From G963717155 sp963717155 (GTDB taxonomy: Bacteria; Actinomycetota; Thermoleophilia; Gaiellales; JALYLC01), in assembly GCA_963717155.1 (NCBI GenBank), contig OY970326.1:558001-622000 (forward strand): a stretch of DNA of 64,000 bases, written 5' to 3'. The translations under genes were made by a program, and so were the position numbers. Under the pieces are notes generated by a model that ran no database searches, was not told where the DNA came from, and saw only the letters and a program-made list of their open reading frames with translations. Within the stretch, counting starts at the first letter, position 1; the number at the start of each line of letters is the position of its first letter. Below are positions 7,824 through 16,322 of this stretch, in pieces.

Positions 7824-9217
7824 TCGCGCGGCTGGCGAGCGGAATCGCCCGACTCGATCAGATCCTCGCCGGAGGTCTCGCCGAGAACTCGATCAACCTC
7901 ATCATCGGGGTTCCGGGTAGCGGCAAGACGATTCTCGCGCAGCGCTACGCGTTCCAGAACGGGACGATCGAGCGGCCGGCGCTCTACATCTCGACCGTCT
8001 CGGAGCCACTCGACAAGATCGTCCGCTTTGGCCAGACGCTCTCGTTCTTCGACATCGCGGCGGTCGGGAAGCGCGTGATCTACGAGGACGTCGGCAACGA
8101 CCTTGCCCACGGGGGACTCGCGGCGGTGACGACGCGCATCCAGGCGCTGCTGATCCAGTGGCTTCCGAGCGTCATGGTCATCGACAGCTTCAAGGCGCTC
8201 ACGCCGTACGCAGTCGACGAACGCGACTACCGCACCTTCCTCCACGAGCTTGCCGGCGCGGTCTCCGCGGTCCGCGGTTCGACCTTCTGGCTCGGGGAGT
8301 ACGGCTCGGACGAGATCGCGACAGCGCCGGAGTTCGCTGTTGCCGACAGCGTGATCGCGCTCGGCACGAGGCGCATCGGAGATCGGTCCGAGCGCGTGCT
8401 GGAGATTCGCAAGCTACGCGGAAGCGCGTACTCGTCCGGGCAGCATGGATACCGCCTGACAGAGGACGGGCTCGACGTCTTCCCGCGACTCGCCGATGTG
8501 GGCGACGACCTGGGGTACATCGTGGCCGACAATCGAGTCAAGACCGGAATACCAGACCTCGACACGATGCTCGACGGCGGCTACTGGGCCGGATCGGCGA
8601 CCCTCTGCGCGGGTCCGTCGGGAATCGGCAAGACGCTGATGGGCCTGCACTTCATCGTCGAGGGCGCGGCGCATGGGGAGCCAGGCGTGGTGGCGACGTT
8701 GCAGGAGAACCCATCGCAACTCGAGCGCGTCGCGCGCTCCTTCTCCTGGTCGCTCGACGGCGCCGTCGACGTGCTCTACCGCTCGCCGGTGGACATCCAG
8801 ATCGATGAGTGGATCTATGCCCTCTTCGACGCGGTCGAGCGACTCGGCGCGCGCCGGGTGCTGATCGACAGCCTCGCCGATCTGCAGTACGCCTCCGGCG
8901 ACACCACCCGGTTTCGCGAGTTCATGTACTCGCTGACCCAGCGCTTCGCGCGTGCCGGGGTGAGCGTGTTCATGACCTCCGAGCTTCCCGATCTGTTCGG
9001 CGTGGGGCGCCTGTCCGATCACGGCGTCTCGCATCTCTCGGACAACGTGCTGCTGCTCCAGTACCTGCGCGACGGCTCGAGCGTCCGTCGTGCACTGACC
9101 GTGCTGAAGACAAGGGGTACGAAGAACGCGGCTGAGGTGCGCGAGTTCTCCATCACGCGGGCCGGCGTCGTGCTGGGGGAGACGATCGACAGCCGACCGT
9201 CCACGGCGGTTACCTGA
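7820..9217 (+). CDS. Double-domain KaiC-like (RAD55/RecA-superfamily) ATPase
   Basis: Protein of 465 residues with two RecA-type domains, as in KaiC: Walker A GVPGSGKT at 30-37 with Walker B-like VMVIDSF near 118-124, and GPSGIGKT at 265-272 with RRVLIDSL near 344-351. KaiC-type proteins form hexamers and act as clock or signalling ATPases. The cyanobacterial clock KaiC has Ser-Thr phosphosites in SHISTITD; the matching region here reads SHLSDNVLLLQY, so the Thr is absent and a clock-type two-site phospho-cycle looks unlikely. No kaiA or kaiB is present in the window. It is translationally coupled to the MerR-receiver gene, suggesting a shared signalling task. Confidence 0.9.
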   Translation: MIARLASGIARLDQILAGGLAENSINLIIGVPGSGKTILAQRYAFQNGTIERPALYISTVSEPLDKIVRFGQTLSFFDIAAVGKRVIYEDVGNDLAHGGLAAVTTRIQALLIQWLPSVMVIDSFKALTPYAVDERDYRTFLHELAGAVSAVRGSTFWLGEYGSDEIATAPEFAVADSVIALGTRRIGDRSERVLEIRKLRGSAYSSGQHGYRLTEDGLDVFPRLADVGDDLGYIVADNRVKTGIPDLDTMLDGGYWAGSATLCAGPSGIGKTLMGLHFIVEGAAHGEPGVVATLQENPSQLERVARSFSWSLDGAVDVLYRSPVDIQIDEWIYALFDAVERLGARRVLIDSLADLQYASGDTTRFREFMYSLTQRFARAGVSVFMTSELPDLFGVGRLSDHGVSHLSDNVLLLQYLRDGSSVRRALTVLKTRGTKNAAEVREFSITRAGVVLGETIDSRPSTAVT

Positions 9218-9297
9218 CCGCGCCACGAGCAACGCGGTATTGTCGGCCGCCGCGGGCTGGCTGAAGCCGCAGACCGTCCGACAAGGAGACGACCGAC

Positions 9298-9606
9298 ATG
9301 GCCGACACCATCATCGCCCGCTTTGCAGGCGATCCGGCCGATCTCGCTGCGCGTTACCATCGCCAGTTCACGATGCTGATGGACGCCGCGGGCGGCAATC
9401 CGCCCGAGGGACTGCTCGCCCATACCTGCACCCGGACGGTTGACGGCCTCGTGATCGTGGACGCCTGGGAGTCCGCCGGCCAGTGGCGGGCGATGGCCGA
9501 GTCGGACGCCTTCCGCACCTCGATCGCAGAGTCCGGCTTGCCCGAGCCGCAGGTCGAGTTCGGCGAGCTGATCAACGTCTTCCGCCCGGGCGAGACCGAA
9601 GCCTGA
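9298..9606 (+). CDS. Small dimeric alpha/beta-barrel-like protein
   Basis: Protein of 102 residues with a good ribosome site (AAGGAG, 8-10 bases upstream). Sequence elements TIIARFAG, HTCTRTVDGLVIVDAWESAGQWRAMAES and EFGELINVFRP give an alternating strand-helix pattern like the ABM/ferredoxin-like dimeric barrel superfamily (monooxygenase-like or stress-responsive small proteins). No catalytic residue can be assigned. It lies just upstream of a methyltransferase, 16 bases apart, possibly co-transcribed. Confidence 0.65.
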   Translation: MADTIIARFAGDPADLAARYHRQFTMLMDAAGGNPPEGLLAHTCTRTVDGLVIVDAWESAGQWRAMAESDAFRTSIAESGLPEPQVEFGELINVFRPGETEA

Positions 9607-9622
9607 GCGGATCAGCGCGTTC

Positions 9623-10444
9623 ATGGCGGACGAGCCGACGATCTGGGAAGCCGCCGATGCGTACGAGCGCTACATCGGCCGGTGGAGCGAGCCTGTCGCT
9701 CGCGCGTTCGTCGAATGGCTCTCGCTTCCCGAGGACCTTCGCTGGCTCGACGTCGGCTGCGGCACAGGAGCGCTCTCGCGCGCGATCGCCGCGGGGGTCG
9801 CACCGCGCATCGTGCACGGGGTCGACCGCTCCGACGGCTTCATCGAGGGCGCTCGGCAGCGCGCGGACACGGTCGGCGTCCAGCGGTTCACGGTCGGCGA
9901 GGCCCTCGACCTGCCGGTCGACGACGCGACATTCGACGTCGCCGTTTCGGGTCTCGTGCTGAACTTCCTGCCCGATCCCGCGCGCGCGGTCTCGGAGCTC
10001 CGCCGCTCCGTCGAGGACGGCGGCACCGTCGCGCTGTACGTCTGGGACTACACCGAGGGAATGCAGCTGATCAGGTACTTCTGGGACGCCGCGATCGCGC
10101 TCGATCCTGCAGCGCTGGCTCTCGACGAGGGGCCTCGCTTTCCGATCTGCCAGCCCGACGCCCTCGAGGAGCTGTTCCGACGCTCGGGCCTGCAGCAGGT
10201 CGAGACGGCCTCGATCGTCGTGCCGACGCGGTTCGAGGACTTCGATGACTACTGGAGGCCGTTCCTGGGGGGCCAGGGTCCCGCGCCCGCCTACGCGATG
10301 TCCCTCGGCGAGATCGAGCGCGACGCCCTCCGTGACCGTCTATGCGCCGCACTGCCGACGAGCGCGGACGGGTCGATCGCGCTGAGCGCGCGCGCGTTCG
10401 CTGCGCGCGGAACCGCTGAGGCGTCGCCGGTGGCTCTGGTGTAG
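9623..10444 (+). CDS. Class I SAM-dependent methyltransferase
   Basis: Protein of 273 residues. Motif I is LDVGCGTGALSRAI (about residues 42-55), motif II is GVDRSDGFIEGAR (about 66-78), and the post-motif VGEALDLPVDDATFDVAVSGLVLNFLPDP is that of UbiE/COQ5-like Methyltransf_11 or 25 enzymes. The N-terminal YERYIGRWSEPVARAFVEWL segment is typical of a widespread uncharacterised subgroup. It transfers a methyl group from SAM to a small molecule; the substrate is unknown. Follows the small barrel protein closely. Confidence 0.85.
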   Translation: MADEPTIWEAADAYERYIGRWSEPVARAFVEWLSLPEDLRWLDVGCGTGALSRAIAAGVAPRIVHGVDRSDGFIEGARQRADTVGVQRFTVGEALDLPVDDATFDVAVSGLVLNFLPDPARAVSELRRSVEDGGTVALYVWDYTEGMQLIRYFWDAAIALDPAALALDEGPRFPICQPDALEELFRRSGLQQVETASIVVPTRFEDFDDYWRPFLGGQGPAPAYAMSLGEIERDALRDRLCAALPTSADGSIALSARAFAARGTAEASPVALV

Positions 10445-10476
10445 TCTCGAGCACCCTTCGTGACTTAAGGAGAGAA

Positions 10477-10851
10477 ATGACCCGACTCGTGGTCGTGGCC
10501 TCGCTCGCCGTCGCGCTCGTGCTCCCGTCGCTCGCGCTCGCCTCGGCGCCACCTGCGGGCACGTACACGACGAAGATCGCGACGCCGCCGGAGCTCAAGG
10601 GCACGTGGGCGCTCACCTTCACGAAGGCCGCGACGTACACGATCGCGCTCAACGGCAAGGTCGTCATCCGTGGCCACAGCGCGGGTGGGTCGCAGCTCCT
10701 CTTCACGAAGGAGACCGGTCCGAAGGCCTGCCCGAGCTTCGGCGCCTACACCTGGAAGCGCACAGGTAAGACGCTCAAGTTCACCAGGCTCAGCGATTCC
10801 TGCGTCGGGCGCGAGTTCGTGCTCGGCCACCCCTTCACGGTGCGCACCTGA
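10477..10851 (+). CDS. Small secreted protein
   Basis: Protein of 124 residues preceded by TAAGGAGAG. Residues 1-22 form a signal peptide (LVVVASLAVALVLPSLALASA). The mature part is rich in Thr, Lys and Gly with regularly spaced strands (GTYTTKI, GTWALTFTKAATYTIALNGK, SQLLFTKETG) and one Cys pair (CPSF and SDSCVG), which suggests a small beta-barrel of the lipocalin-like kind. No named family recognised. Its stop codon lies just before a degenerate ligase remnant. Confidence 0.75.
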   Translation: MTRLVVVASLAVALVLPSLALASAPPAGTYTTKIATPPELKGTWALTFTKAATYTIALNGKVVIRGHSAGGSQLLFTKETGPKACPSFGAYTWKRTGKTLKFTRLSDSCVGREFVLGHPFTVRT

Positions 10852-10864
10852 CCGGGGGCGCACG

Positions 10865-11011
10865 GAAAAGTCCGCGCTCGTCGTCAGTGACCAGCGTGTG
10901 CGCGTGACCTACTCGGAGCTCTGGACGGAGGTCGACCGGGCCGCACGCGCGTTCCTCGCCCTCGACGTTCGCCGTGGCAAGCTCGGTATCTGGGCGCCTG
11001 CACGGGGCCTG
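10865..11011 (+). pseudogene. Remnant of an AMP-dependent acyl-CoA synthetase N-terminus
   Basis: The frame reads EKSALVVSDQRVRVTYSELW, then EVDRAARAFLALDVRRG and LGIWAP, which is the N-terminal segment of AMP-forming acyl-CoA ligases (usual context: T-Y-x-E-L, then G-V-x-x-G-D-R-V-G-I-W-A-P-N). The G-D-R step is shortened to G-K and homology stops after WAP; nothing of the rest of the roughly 540-residue enzyme is nearby. No start codon or ribosome site fits. I read it as the stub of a gene deleted at about 11011, next to the convergent secreted protein at 11040. Confidence 0.65.
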
Positions 11012-11039
11012 CCTCGTCATGTAGCGGTCGGTCGCGGCG

Positions 11040-12371
11040 CTACGAGCGGGGGACGTGCAGGTAGATCGTCTTCGTCGTGACGATCTTCTTGCCGGCCGAG
11101 TTCTTCGTCTGGTAGACGACGCCGACCTTGATCGCGAGACCGGCGAGCGGGCGCAGCGCAGCGTTCCGGAGTCCCTTGGCAGCGTTGATCTTGACTTTCG
11201 CGCCTCTTCCGGCCTTGACCGCGACCTTCTTCGTGGCGAGGGTGATCTTCCTGCCCTTGAGGATGGTGACGAGTGAGGCGAGGCCCGTGCAGCCGCCCTT
11301 CGCCGTTGGGGGGCACTGGAAGCTCAGCGTCGCGGTGCTGTTCAACACGGTGAGGTTGGTCGGGAGGTTCACCGTCACCTGGTTCTTCGACCCCGTCCGG
11401 ATCGTGTCGGGCACGACGGTGATCGCGACGGTGATCGTCGCCGTGGCGAGTCCGTCGGTCGCCGAGAAGGCGAGCGTGTCCTTACCGAGGTAGCCGGAGC
11501 TCGCTGCGTACGTGACGTCCCCGCCGTCCATCTTGACCGAGCCGTGCTTCGGCGCGGTCGTACGCGTGTAGGTGAGCGTCTCGCCGTCCCCGTCGAGGCA
11601 ACGGAGCGGGAAGGTCACGGGGGTCGACGTCTGGACCGTGACGGCCTGCGCCGAGCAGGTCGGCGCCGCGTCCGTGACGGAGAACGAGATCGTGGCGATG
11701 TTCGACCGCACGGAGGGATCGCTCGTCTCGGCCGCCTGGATCGTGACCGTCTCGGGCCCGCTCGACGTCGGGGAAGAGGTGTAGGTGACGACTCCGCTCG
11801 TCGGGCTCGTCGCGGTGATCGTGGCCGAGCCGTGGGCCGGCTGCGCGACGATCGACGCGGCGAGCGCGTCGCCGTCCGCGTCCGTGCAGGTGTACGGAGC
11901 CGAGACCGAACCGCCGTGCAGCACCGGATCGGCGGTCGCGCCCGTGCAGACCGGCGGGTGGTCGCCCACGAGGAACGTCACCAGGACCTGCGGGAAGTAG
12001 GTCGCATGGGTCAGGTTGTCCTGTGGGGTGATGATGAATGAGTCGGTCCCGATGTAGCCGGGGTTCGGCGTGTACATGAAGTGCGGGCTCGAAGGGGACT
12101 GCTCGGAAAGCGTTCCGTGGAGTGGTGCAGCGTCGACCGAAAATGCATTCGGGGTCGTCGCCCCACCGGTGCACACGACGATGATTCCGTAGGGCGCGTC
12201 CTGCGGAATCCGCGTGAGGTCGCCGAGCACCGTGACGGAGCCCTCGTGCTGCACGACGCACGACGGATCCGCGAGTGCGGCACCCGGCAACGCGAGCGTC
12301 GCGGCGACGCCGACCGCCACAAGCGCGAGCAGCTTGCAGGCCCGGAGGTATGAGGTGCGGGGGCGCGACAT
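11040..12371 (-). CDS. Secreted multi-domain Ig-like/cadherin-like surface protein
   Basis: Protein of 443 residues: signal peptide (1-35, ending ALADPS), then three tandem beta-sandwich units at about 36-140, 141-235 and 236-325. Each has the ending pattern of bacterial Ig-like/cadherin-like repeats (HGTLSEQ...YTPNPGYIGTDSFIITPQDN; HGSATI...VTYTSSP; HGSVKMDGGDVTYAASSGYLGKDTLAFSATDG). A C-terminal domain at about 340-443 is rich in Lys and hydrophobic strands (KITLATKKVAVKAGRGAKVKI), as in other secreted proteins of this window. Probably an envelope-associated adhesion or structural protein. Imperfect 20-base repeats lie 32-91 bases upstream of its start. Confidence 0.75.
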   Translation of the reverse strand: MSRPRTSYLRACKLLALVAVGVAATLALPGAALADPSCVVQHEGSVTVLGDLTRIPQDAPYGIIVVCTGGATTPNAFSVDAAPLHGTLSEQSPSSPHFMYTPNPGYIGTDSFIITPQDNLTHATYFPQVLVTFLVGDHPPVCTGATADPVLHGGSVSAPYTCTDADGDALAASIVAQPAHGSATITATSPTSGVVTYTSSPTSSGPETVTIQAAETSDPSVRSNIATISFSVTDAAPTCSAQAVTVQTSTPVTFPLRCLDGDGETLTYTRTTAPKHGSVKMDGGDVTYAASSGYLGKDTLAFSATDGLATATITVAITVVPDTIRTGSKNQVTVNLPTNLTVLNSTATLSFQCPPTAKGGCTGLASLVTILKGRKITLATKKVAVKAGRGAKVKINAAKGLRNAALRPLAGLAIKVGVVYQTKNSAGKKIVTTKTIYLHVPRS

Positions 12372-12402
12372 CAGGGTGTCTCCAGGAGGGTGGCTTCGCC
12401 AG

Positions 12403-12462
12403 TATTCAATAATTCGCGCTCGGATTCAATAGGTCGCGCGGGGATTCGACAGATCTTTTCCC
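12403..12462. repeat. Three imperfect 20-base direct repeats upstream of a surface-protein gene
   Basis: ATTCAATAATTCGCGCTCGG (12403), ATTCAATAGGTCGCGCGGGG (12423) and a more diverged third unit starting ATTCGACAGATC (12443) are spaced exactly 20 bases apart, about two helical turns. They lie 32-91 bases upstream of the minus-strand gene starting at 12371, where a promoter or activator site would be expected. Could be stacked regulator sites; not a known motif to me. Confidence 0.4.
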
Positions 12463-12547
12463 GCAGTGTGCGCGCCGCGCCCGCCCGGCATGCCCCGAGT
12501 GTGCTCCCGCATACGCCGCGTCGAGACACCTGGACGCAGCAGCGACC

Positions 12548-12660
12548 ACCGCACGACCACGTGATCGCTGCGAGGGGTGGGCATCCCCTCGGTGAGCGCA
12601 GCTCTCGATGGTCGTGCGGTTGGCGCCGAGCCGTACAAGCCTTCGTTCGGTGGCCGAACG
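12548..12660. other. Structured intergenic element (nested stem plus hairpin)
   Basis: In the 426-base gap between divergent genes (12371 and 12798), ACCGCACGACCA at 12548-12559 pairs perfectly with 12609-12620; inside it GCTGCG (12567-12572) pairs with CGCAGC (12597-12602), and AGGGG (12573-12577) with CCCCT (12585-12589). A second hairpin, CGTTCGG-TGG-CCGAACG, sits at 12644-12660. This could be a small structured RNA, a cruciform or a repeat remnant. No gene was seen in the rest of the gap. Confidence 0.35.
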
Positions 12661-12797
12661 ACGGACGCCTGTTGCAACCCTGCCCGGGCACGTCGCCGGG
12701 AGGCCAACGAGTTCCGTCCTGGCGCCAAGATCTCCCGGGTTCGCCGTCGCCGGTATCCCCCCATCGGGTGGGCGCTCCGTGCTCGTAGACTTGCCCG

Positions 12798-13442
12798 ATG
12801 CGCCTCCGGGGCCTCTCCGCGCTCGTCCTCGTGGTGACGTTGTGCACCGTCGTCGCGGAGGAGGGCACGGCAGCGGCAGCGGCCCTGGCACGCTCGGACG
12901 ACCTGGCGCTCGCACGGCGGGTCGTCCTCCGCGTGTCGGACTTCCCGTCCGGCTGGTCCGGCAAGCCTGACGTCGCGAAGGACAGCAGCTGCTTCACCAA
13001 CCCGTTGAAGGCCGGCGGCCCGACGGCGTTCGTCATGTCGCAGCGGCTCACGAGCGACGACCACAACGAGCAGTTCTCCGCGATCGTCGTCGTGTACCGG
13101 TCTGCGGCGATCGCGCAGCGTGCGCTGACCGCCGCAACCACACCGGCGCCGTTCGCCTGTTACCGGAACCGGCTGCCGGCCCTGCTCGGCCGCAACGGCG
13201 TCAGGCTCGCGAGCTACGTCGGCGGCCGCGTGCCGTTCGCCGCTGTCGGTGACCGCGTGTTCGCCAACCGCTACGCGATCGGGCTGAAGAAGGGTGCGGC
13301 GACCGGCACGCTCTACACCGACTACGTCTTCCTCCAGCGGCGACGCGTCGTGATCGCCACGTTCTTCGCCGCGGAGTCCGCCAGGCCGTCGCTCGCCGAG
13401 GAGCAGGCGGTGCTGGCGAAGGCCGTCGCGCGCGTGCAGTAG
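12798..13442 (+). CDS. Secreted protein of unknown function
   Basis: Protein of 214 residues with an N-terminal signal (RGLSALVLVVTLCTVVAEEGTA) and a mature domain that begins LARRVVLRVSDFPSGWSGKPD, a pattern seen in actinobacterial extracellular domains (sensor-like or lipoprotein-like, with a following Cys pair: SCFTNP near 74 and ACYRNR near 120). The repeated form VVVYRSAAIAQRALTAAT and FANRYAIGLKKG is consistent with a PknH-like or related alpha/beta sandwich, but I cannot assign a family. It is followed 9 bases later by the peptidase E gene, so they may be co-transcribed. Confidence 0.7.
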   Translation: MRLRGLSALVLVVTLCTVVAEEGTAAAAALARSDDLALARRVVLRVSDFPSGWSGKPDVAKDSSCFTNPLKAGGPTAFVMSQRLTSDDHNEQFSAIVVVYRSAAIAQRALTAATTPAPFACYRNRLPALLGRNGVRLASYVGGRVPFAAVGDRVFANRYAIGLKKGAATGTLYTDYVFLQRRRVVIATFFAAESARPSLAEEQAVLAKAVARVQ

Positions 13443-13450
13443 CTCCCGGC

Positions 13451-14077
13451 ATGCGCCTGTACCTCGCCTCCGTCGACCTCGGGCCGGATGCGACCCGCGT
13501 CCTCGAGATCGTCGAGGCGTCCACGCCCGTGGCCGTGATCATGAACGCGTGGGACGGCGATCCCGGTTCGCGCTCGGAGGAGGCGTCGCAGCTCGTCGCG
13601 CAGTTCGCGCGGCTCGGGCTCGACGCCTCCGAGCTCGATCTGCGCGACCACTTCGGTGACCGGACCGACGAGAACCTGCGTCGGCGGCTTGACGGTGTAG
13701 GGCTCGTCTTCGCGCATGGCGGCAACACGTTCGTCCTGCATCGTGCCATGCGTGCGAGCGGCTTCGACCATCTGATCCGCGAGCTCGTCGGCGCCGACCG
13801 GATCGCCTACGGCGGTGAGAGCGCCGGCGCGATCGTCGCCGGGCCGACGTTGCGGGGACTCGAGCTCGGCGACGACGCGTCGATCGTCCCGTCGGGGTAC
13901 CGCCGCGCGGTCGAGTGGAGCGGTCTGGGGCTCGCCGACTGGGTGCCGCTTCCCCATGCTGACACCGAATGGTGGGCTCCGAAGGCGAGGCTGGTGTGCT
14001 CCGCGCTCGCGGAGCGGGGCGTGGCTTCGCGCCTGCTCGGCGACGACGACGTCGTGGTGGTGCGCAGCGCGCGCTGA
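13451..14077 (+). CDS. pepE: Peptidase E-like serine peptidase (family S51)
   Basis: Protein of 208 residues. The segment GLVFAHGGNTFVLHRAM (about 84-100) and the nucleophile loop IAYGGESAGAIVAGP with Ser124 are the hallmarks of family S51, which includes PepE aspartyl dipeptidase (cleaves Asp-X dipeptides) and cyanophycinase. A His-containing segment (PLPHADTEWWAPKARL, near 174-189) supplies the probable catalytic His region. Length and lack of a signal peptide favour the cytoplasmic dipeptidase type over cyanophycinase, but the exact substrate is not proven by sequence. Confidence 0.82.
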   Translation: MRLYLASVDLGPDATRVLEIVEASTPVAVIMNAWDGDPGSRSEEASQLVAQFARLGLDASELDLRDHFGDRTDENLRRRLDGVGLVFAHGGNTFVLHRAMRASGFDHLIRELVGADRIAYGGESAGAIVAGPTLRGLELGDDASIVPSGYRRAVEWSGLGLADWVPLPHADTEWWAPKARLVCSALAERGVASRLLGDDDVVVVRSAR

Positions 14078-14107
14078 TTACCCTCGTCATGGTCTCGTTC
14101 CTGCACA

Positions 14108-15037
14108 ATGTTGGCGGCCGTGGCCGAGCTGAACCCACAACTGAGGCCCTATGTCGAGCGGGCGATCTCGAGCCCGCCCGCGTGGGACGTTCCGGTCGAG
14201 CTGCTGCGGGCGGGGATGGAGGCGGAGCTGCCCGAGATCTGGGGCGCCCCCGATGAGGTCGACGAGGTCGTCGACCTGCTGATCCCGGGTCCAGCCGGGC
14301 CGCTGCGAGTGCGCGTGTACCGGCCGCGCAGCACCACGCTGCTTCCGGTGCTCGTGTGGTTTCACGGCGGCGGCTGGGTGGTCGGCAGCCTCGACTCGCA
14401 CGATCCCGTGTGCCGCGCGATCGCGAACCGCGCGCCATGCGTCGTCGTGGCGGTCGACTACCGGCTCGCTCCCGAGCATCCGTACCCCGCAGCGGTCGAG
14501 GATGCATGGGCGGCGACCGAGTGGGTCGCCCAGGAGGCGCTGAGCCTCGGAGCCGACGTCTCGAAGATGGTCGTGGGCGGCGATAGCGCCGGAGGGAACC
14601 TCGCCGCCGTCGTGGCGCTGCACGCGCGCGACGCCGGCCTGCCGCTGGCGATGCAGGCGCTCGTCTATCCGGTCACCGACTTCGATCTGGCATCCGAGTC
14701 GTACACACGGCTCGCGACCGGGCTCAACCTCACGCGGGCCAAGATGGAGTGGTACTGGAAGGCCTACCTCGGCGACGCGGACGGGTCGCACCCCGACGCC
14801 TCGCCGCTGCGCGCGGCCGAGCTCGCGGGTGTCGCGCCCGCGCTCGTCCAGACGGCCGAGCACGATCCTCTCGTGTCCGAGGGCGAGGCCTACGCCGACC
14901 GGTTGAACGCCGAGGGAGTGCCCGTCACGTTGACCCGCTACGACGGGATGATCCACGGCTTCATCCGCATGCCCGGGCTCGTGGTCGAGGCGGACGACGC
15001 GATCGGCGAGATCGCGGCGGCGATCGGCGCGCTCTAG
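14108..15037 (+). CDS. Alpha/beta-hydrolase, hormone-sensitive-lipase (bHSL) type esterase
   Basis: Protein of 309 residues. Oxyanion motif HGGGW at 86-90, nucleophile GDSAGG with Ser160, acid in AEHDPL near 256 and His in IHGF near 284 form the complete bHSL family IV set. These enzymes hydrolyse short-chain esters. An N-terminal helical cap segment (about 1-55) precedes the core. The ATG at 14108 lies 30 bases after the peptidase E stop; no clear Shine-Dalgarno is visible, and the frame also offers a GTG shortly after. Substrate not predictable. Confidence 0.9.
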   Translation: MLAAVAELNPQLRPYVERAISSPPAWDVPVELLRAGMEAELPEIWGAPDEVDEVVDLLIPGPAGPLRVRVYRPRSTTLLPVLVWFHGGGWVVGSLDSHDPVCRAIANRAPCVVVAVDYRLAPEHPYPAAVEDAWAATEWVAQEALSLGADVSKMVVGGDSAGGNLAAVVALHARDAGLPLAMQALVYPVTDFDLASESYTRLATGLNLTRAKMEWYWKAYLGDADGSHPDASPLRAAELAGVAPALVQTAEHDPLVSEGEAYADRLNAEGVPVTLTRYDGMIHGFIRMPGLVVEADDAIGEIAAAIGAL

Positions 15038-15119
15038 CGCTTCCGGCTCCCTGTTACGTTCGCGTCCCACGATCGAGGTTTTCTCGAGATGGCCGACGGG
15101 GATAGAATCGAACAGATGA

Positions 15120-15135
15120 CTGGAAACGAATCCAG
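15120..15135. promoter_or_regulatory. LacI-operator-like dyad
   Basis: CTGGAAACGAATCCAG: outer arms CTGGA/TCCAG are inverted and the centre holds the CG step usual for LacI-family operators (TGGAAACG half is canonical, the other half deviates at two bases). It lies 21 bases upstream of the enolase-superfamily gene. A LacI-type regulator is encoded at 21202; a link is only inferred. Confidence 0.35.
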
Positions 15136-15156
15136 CGAGCGCGGAGCAGCGTTCCG

Positions 15157-16322
15157 GTGAGCCTCGAGGAGGCCCCGCGGGGCGTGGTCGGCGAGGCGCG
15201 GCTGGACGGTCTCACGATCGAGCGGATCGAGGTCGTGCCCCTTCGCGTGCCGCTCGCCCGCGTGTTCTCGCGGCAGCTACTACCGCATGACGCACCGGGC
15301 GACCGTGATCACGCGCGTCCACACGCGCGAGGGCATCGTGGGCGAGGCGTACACGGGTGACGAGGACGCGACGCTCGACCAGATCCTCGCGATCGTCCGG
15401 GACGAGATCGAGCCGCGGCTGATCGGCGAGGACGCGTTCCAGGTCGAGCGCTGCTGGCAGCTCGCCCGCCCGGCGACGTTCGACATCCTGCGCGACCGGC
15501 GCCTCGGCCTCGTCGCCTGCGCCGGCGTCGACACCGCGATCTGGGACGCGATCGGCAAGGCGCTCGGCCAGCCCCTGTGGCGGCTCTGGGGCGGCTTCCG
15601 CCGGCGCATCCAGATGATCGCGATCGGCGGCTACTACGGGCAGTCGCTGGTCGAGGTCGCGCGCGAGATGGAGGGGTATCGGGCAGCCGGCCTCGCCGGC
15701 TGCAAGTTCAAGGTCGGCGGCGCGGGCCCCGACGAGGATGCCGAGCGGGTGCGCGCCGCGCGCGAGGGCGGCGGCGACGACTTCGTGCTGATGATCGACG
15801 CGAACCAGGGCTACAGCCGCACGCAGGCGCTCGAGCTGTGCCGTCTCGTCGAGGACCTCGACATCCGCTGGTTCGAGGAGCCGGTGCGGCTGGCACAACG
15901 ATCGCCGCGTCGCTGCGCGACCGTTCGCATGCGCGGCGGCATTCCCGTCTGCGCCGGGCAGAGCGAGCTCTCGCCAGCGGGCTGCCGCGACCTGATGGAG
16001 GCGGGCGCGATCGACGTCTGCAACTTCGACGCCTCCTGGTCGGGCGGCCCGACCGAGTGGCGGCGCGCGGCGGCGATGGCGCTCGCCTACGACGTGGAGA
16101 TGGGCCACCACGAGGAGCCGCACGTCGCGGCGCACCTGCTCGCGAGCCAGCCCCACGGCACCTACGTCGAGTGCTTCCACCCCGATCGCGACCCGATCTG
16201 GTGGAACCTGATCGCGAACCGGCCGCACGCGCACGACGGCGTGGATCGAGCTGACCGATCGTCCCGGGCTCGGCTGGGAGCTCGACGCCGACTACATCGA
16301 GCGCTACCGGCTCGATCGCTGA
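15157..16322 (+). CDS. Mandelate racemase/enolase-superfamily enzyme, frame-broken
   Basis: One protein of about 385 residues can be read by moving between frames: start GTG 15157, break near 15270 (then GSYYRMTHRATVITRVHT), two near-compensating breaks around 15890-15940 (WHNDRR segment) and one near 16240 (then WIELTDRPGLGWELDADYIE, stop 16320-16322). The barrel landmarks of this superfamily are present: CKFKVGG (Lys), LMIDANQGY (metal Asp), RWFEEP (metal Glu), IPVCAGQSE (metal Glu) and MGHHEEPH (His). These enzymes remove an alpha proton from carboxylates, often dehydrating sugar acids. Four breaks make it either a decayed gene or a badly sequenced one. An IS110-family element starts just downstream. 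Confidence 0.75.
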
